Shown in pieces: positions 62,783-64,000 of a DNA stretch of 64,000 bases (positions are counted from its first letter, which is position 1; each line of letters begins with the position of its first letter). The stretch covers positions 1,470,480 through 1,534,479 of the forward strand of contig NZ_CP150629.1 of NCBI RefSeq assembly GCF_038022665.1, given 5' to 3'. The position numbers and the translations under genes were made by a program. The notes beneath the pieces were generated by a model. That model did not search any database, was not told the DNA's origin, and worked only from the letters and a program-made list of their open reading frames with translations. This stretch comes from Methanolobus sp. WCC4. Lineage in GTDB: Archaea > Halobacteriota > Methanosarcinia > Methanosarcinales > Methanosarcinaceae.

Positions 62783-64000
62783 ATGACAGATTTCAGAGAA
62801 TTCGCTCAGGCATGCAAGGTCATCGAAGGCACTTCAGGTTCACTTGATATGACCTCCCTTGTGGCGGAATTGCTTCAGAAGGTAACTCCAGAGGAACTTC
62901 CGGTTGTGACCCATTTCGTGATGGGTGAGATCTTCCCTGCCTGGAGCAGTGAGGAAATAGGTGTTGGTGCAGGTATCCTGTATAATGCACTTGCCAAGTC
63001 TGCAGGTATCTCTGTTTCTGATATAAAGGAACTTGTAAGAGAGACAGGTGATATAGGCGAGACTGCCGTCAGGGCACTGAAGAAAGTGTCAAGTGGTCAG
63101 GCTACGTTCTCTTCTTTCCTTGAGGAGTCCAATGACATCTCTATACTTGAGGTATTTGACAGGTTCAAAGCCATCTCAAAGTCCTCAGGAAAAGGCTCCC
63201 AGACATCCAGGATCAAGCATCTTCAATATCTTTTCAATTCCGCATCTCCTGAAGAGGTCAGCTACATCGCCCGACTTGCAGTGGAAGAACTGCGGATCGG
63301 TGTCGGTGAAGGAATAGTCAGGGATGCTATAGCACTGGCATTTGATGTTCCATCGGAAGAGGTCGAGCGTGCTTTCATGCTTACCAATGACCTTGGCCTG
63401 GTCGCTGTAACTGCCAGGGAAGGCGGCAGGGATGCTGTACTGTCACTTGGACTTGAACTCAACCGTCCAATACGCATGATGCTGGCTCAGATCACTCCGG
63501 CTTTTGATACTGCGCTATCCGAACTTGGCACTGCTGCGATCGAGTGGAAGTTTGACGGTGCCAGAGTTCAGATCCATAAACAGGGTGATGATATAACCTT
63601 ATTCTCACGCAGACTTGAGAACATAACCGATTCACTTCCGGACATCGTGGAAGCAGTAAGAGAGAATGTCCATGCGGAATCTGCAATACTTGATGGTGAG
63701 GCTGTAGCTATCGATGAGAACGGAAGGCCAAGGGCCTTTCAGGATATATTGAAACGTTTCCGCAGGAAATATGATGTACAGTCAACTGCACGGGAGATCC
63801 CACTGACGCTCAATCTCTTTGATATAATGTACCTCAATGGTGAGGAACTGCTCGACCTCCCACTCACAGAGAGAAGGGCCAGACTCAGGGAATGTGTGAA
63901 TAACGGGAACAACATCAATGTTGATACGCAGTACCTGACAGATGATCCGGAGAAGATACTTGAGATCTACAATGATGCCCTCAAGGCGGGTCATGAAGGT
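62783..64000 (+). CDS. lig: ATP-dependent DNA ligase (3' end cut by window)
   Basis: The visible 406 residues are the N-terminal and adenylation parts of the archaeal replicative ligase. The DNA-binding domain runs to about 230 ([44 protein letters not shown]). The nucleotidyltransferase motif I is [12 protein letters not shown] with catalytic Lys256. Motif III region [17 protein letters not shown] and motif IV-like [12 protein letters not shown] follow. The remaining OB domain lies past the window edge. ATG 62783 follows GGAAAGG. Confidence 0.96.
   Translation, partial: MTDFREFAQACKVIEGTSGSLDMTSLVAELLQKVTPEELPVVTHFVMGEIFPAWSSEEIGVGAGILYNALAKSAGISVSDIKELVRETGDIGETAVRALKKVSSGQATFSSFLEESNDISILEVFDRFKAISKSSGKGSQTSRIKHLQYLFNSASPEEVSYIARLAVEELRIGVGEGIVRDAIALAFDVPSEEVERAFMLTNDLGLVAVTAREGGRDAVLSLGLELNRPIRMMLAQITPAFDTALSELGTAAIEWKFDGARVQIHKQGDDITLFSRRLENITDSLPDIVEAVRENVHAESAILDGEAVAIDENGRPRAFQDILKRFRRKYDVQSTAREIPLTLNLFDIMYLNGEELLDLPLTERRARLRECVNNGNNINVDTQYLTDDPEKILEIYNDALKAGHEG

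Overview
The window comes from a methylotrophic or marine-type methanogenic archaeon of the Methanosarcinaceae; Methanolobus or Methanococcoides is my guess from protein flavour and the moderately AT-rich composition, not from a database search. The decisive evidence is a complete mcrBDCGA operon for methyl-coenzyme M reductase (43216-48179), the Mmp10 methyl-arginine enzyme beside it, the large subunit of the archaeal replicative polymerase PolD, Rio2 kinase, an archaeal TadA/TadC-type pilus cluster, and promoters with TATA boxes and Shine-Dalgarno starts.

Layout. 1-7.8 kb: a truncated MBL-fold gene, a lipoprotein, then a probable bacterial-derived redox/detoxification run (Fe alcohol dehydrogenase, cupin, lipoprotein cupin-hydrolase fusion, DUF3737 beta-helix, cyclophilin-like lipoprotein, flavodoxin). 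A separate aldo/keto reductase at 14.3 kb shares paired TetR-type operator palindromes with the alcohol dehydrogenase. 7.9-13.8 kb: two divergent tatC genes, tatA, and an iron(III)-type ABC transporter whose binding protein carries a Tat signal. 15.6-26.2 kb: larB-larC, rio2, a DUF460 protein, mobA, a hypothetical gene, a TPR protein, a beta-CASP nuclease and topoisomerase I. 26.5-30.3 kb: a Fur/PerR-peroxiredoxin-ferritin-like oxidative-stress operon, exonuclease III, a LOG-like protein and Tsr3. 30.4-35.4 kb: TadZ-like ATPase, TadA-like ATPase and two TadB/TadC-like membrane proteins. 35.4-42.9 kb: two-subunit fumarase, tRNA-Leu(CAA), a small winged-helix protein with an apparent ATT start, a secreted protein, PolD DP2 and Mmp10. 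43.2-49.5 kb: mcrBDCGA followed by a SPASM radical SAM protein. 49.8-54.8 kb: hydantoinase-like protein, aroA, DUF488, HtpX. 55-61 kb: an unusual secreted-protein locus. 61-64 kb: ACT protein, homoserine dehydrogenase, DNA ligase (cut by the window end).

The most interesting region is 55081-61137. A two-gene module (large secreted helical plus beta-domain protein and a small acidic lipoprotein) occurs twice. A short Cys/Asp/Gly-repeat protein sits between the copies. The upstream regions of the first module and of the short gene are duplicated over about 200 bp, including a 22-bp identical promoter block and an inverted repeat placed almost exactly at the predicted transcription start. A membrane-anchored winged-helix protein is divergently transcribed from the intact copy and is a natural candidate regulator.

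A second theme is a dispersed family of non-coding elements (about 173-193 bp, with a longer 330-bp relative) with terminal inverted repeats like GGCTCTGTAGAAATCCT and internal perfect hairpins; one copy has a perfect 8-bp target duplication. No CRISPR array and no rRNA were seen. All functional names rest on motif and family recognition by eye.
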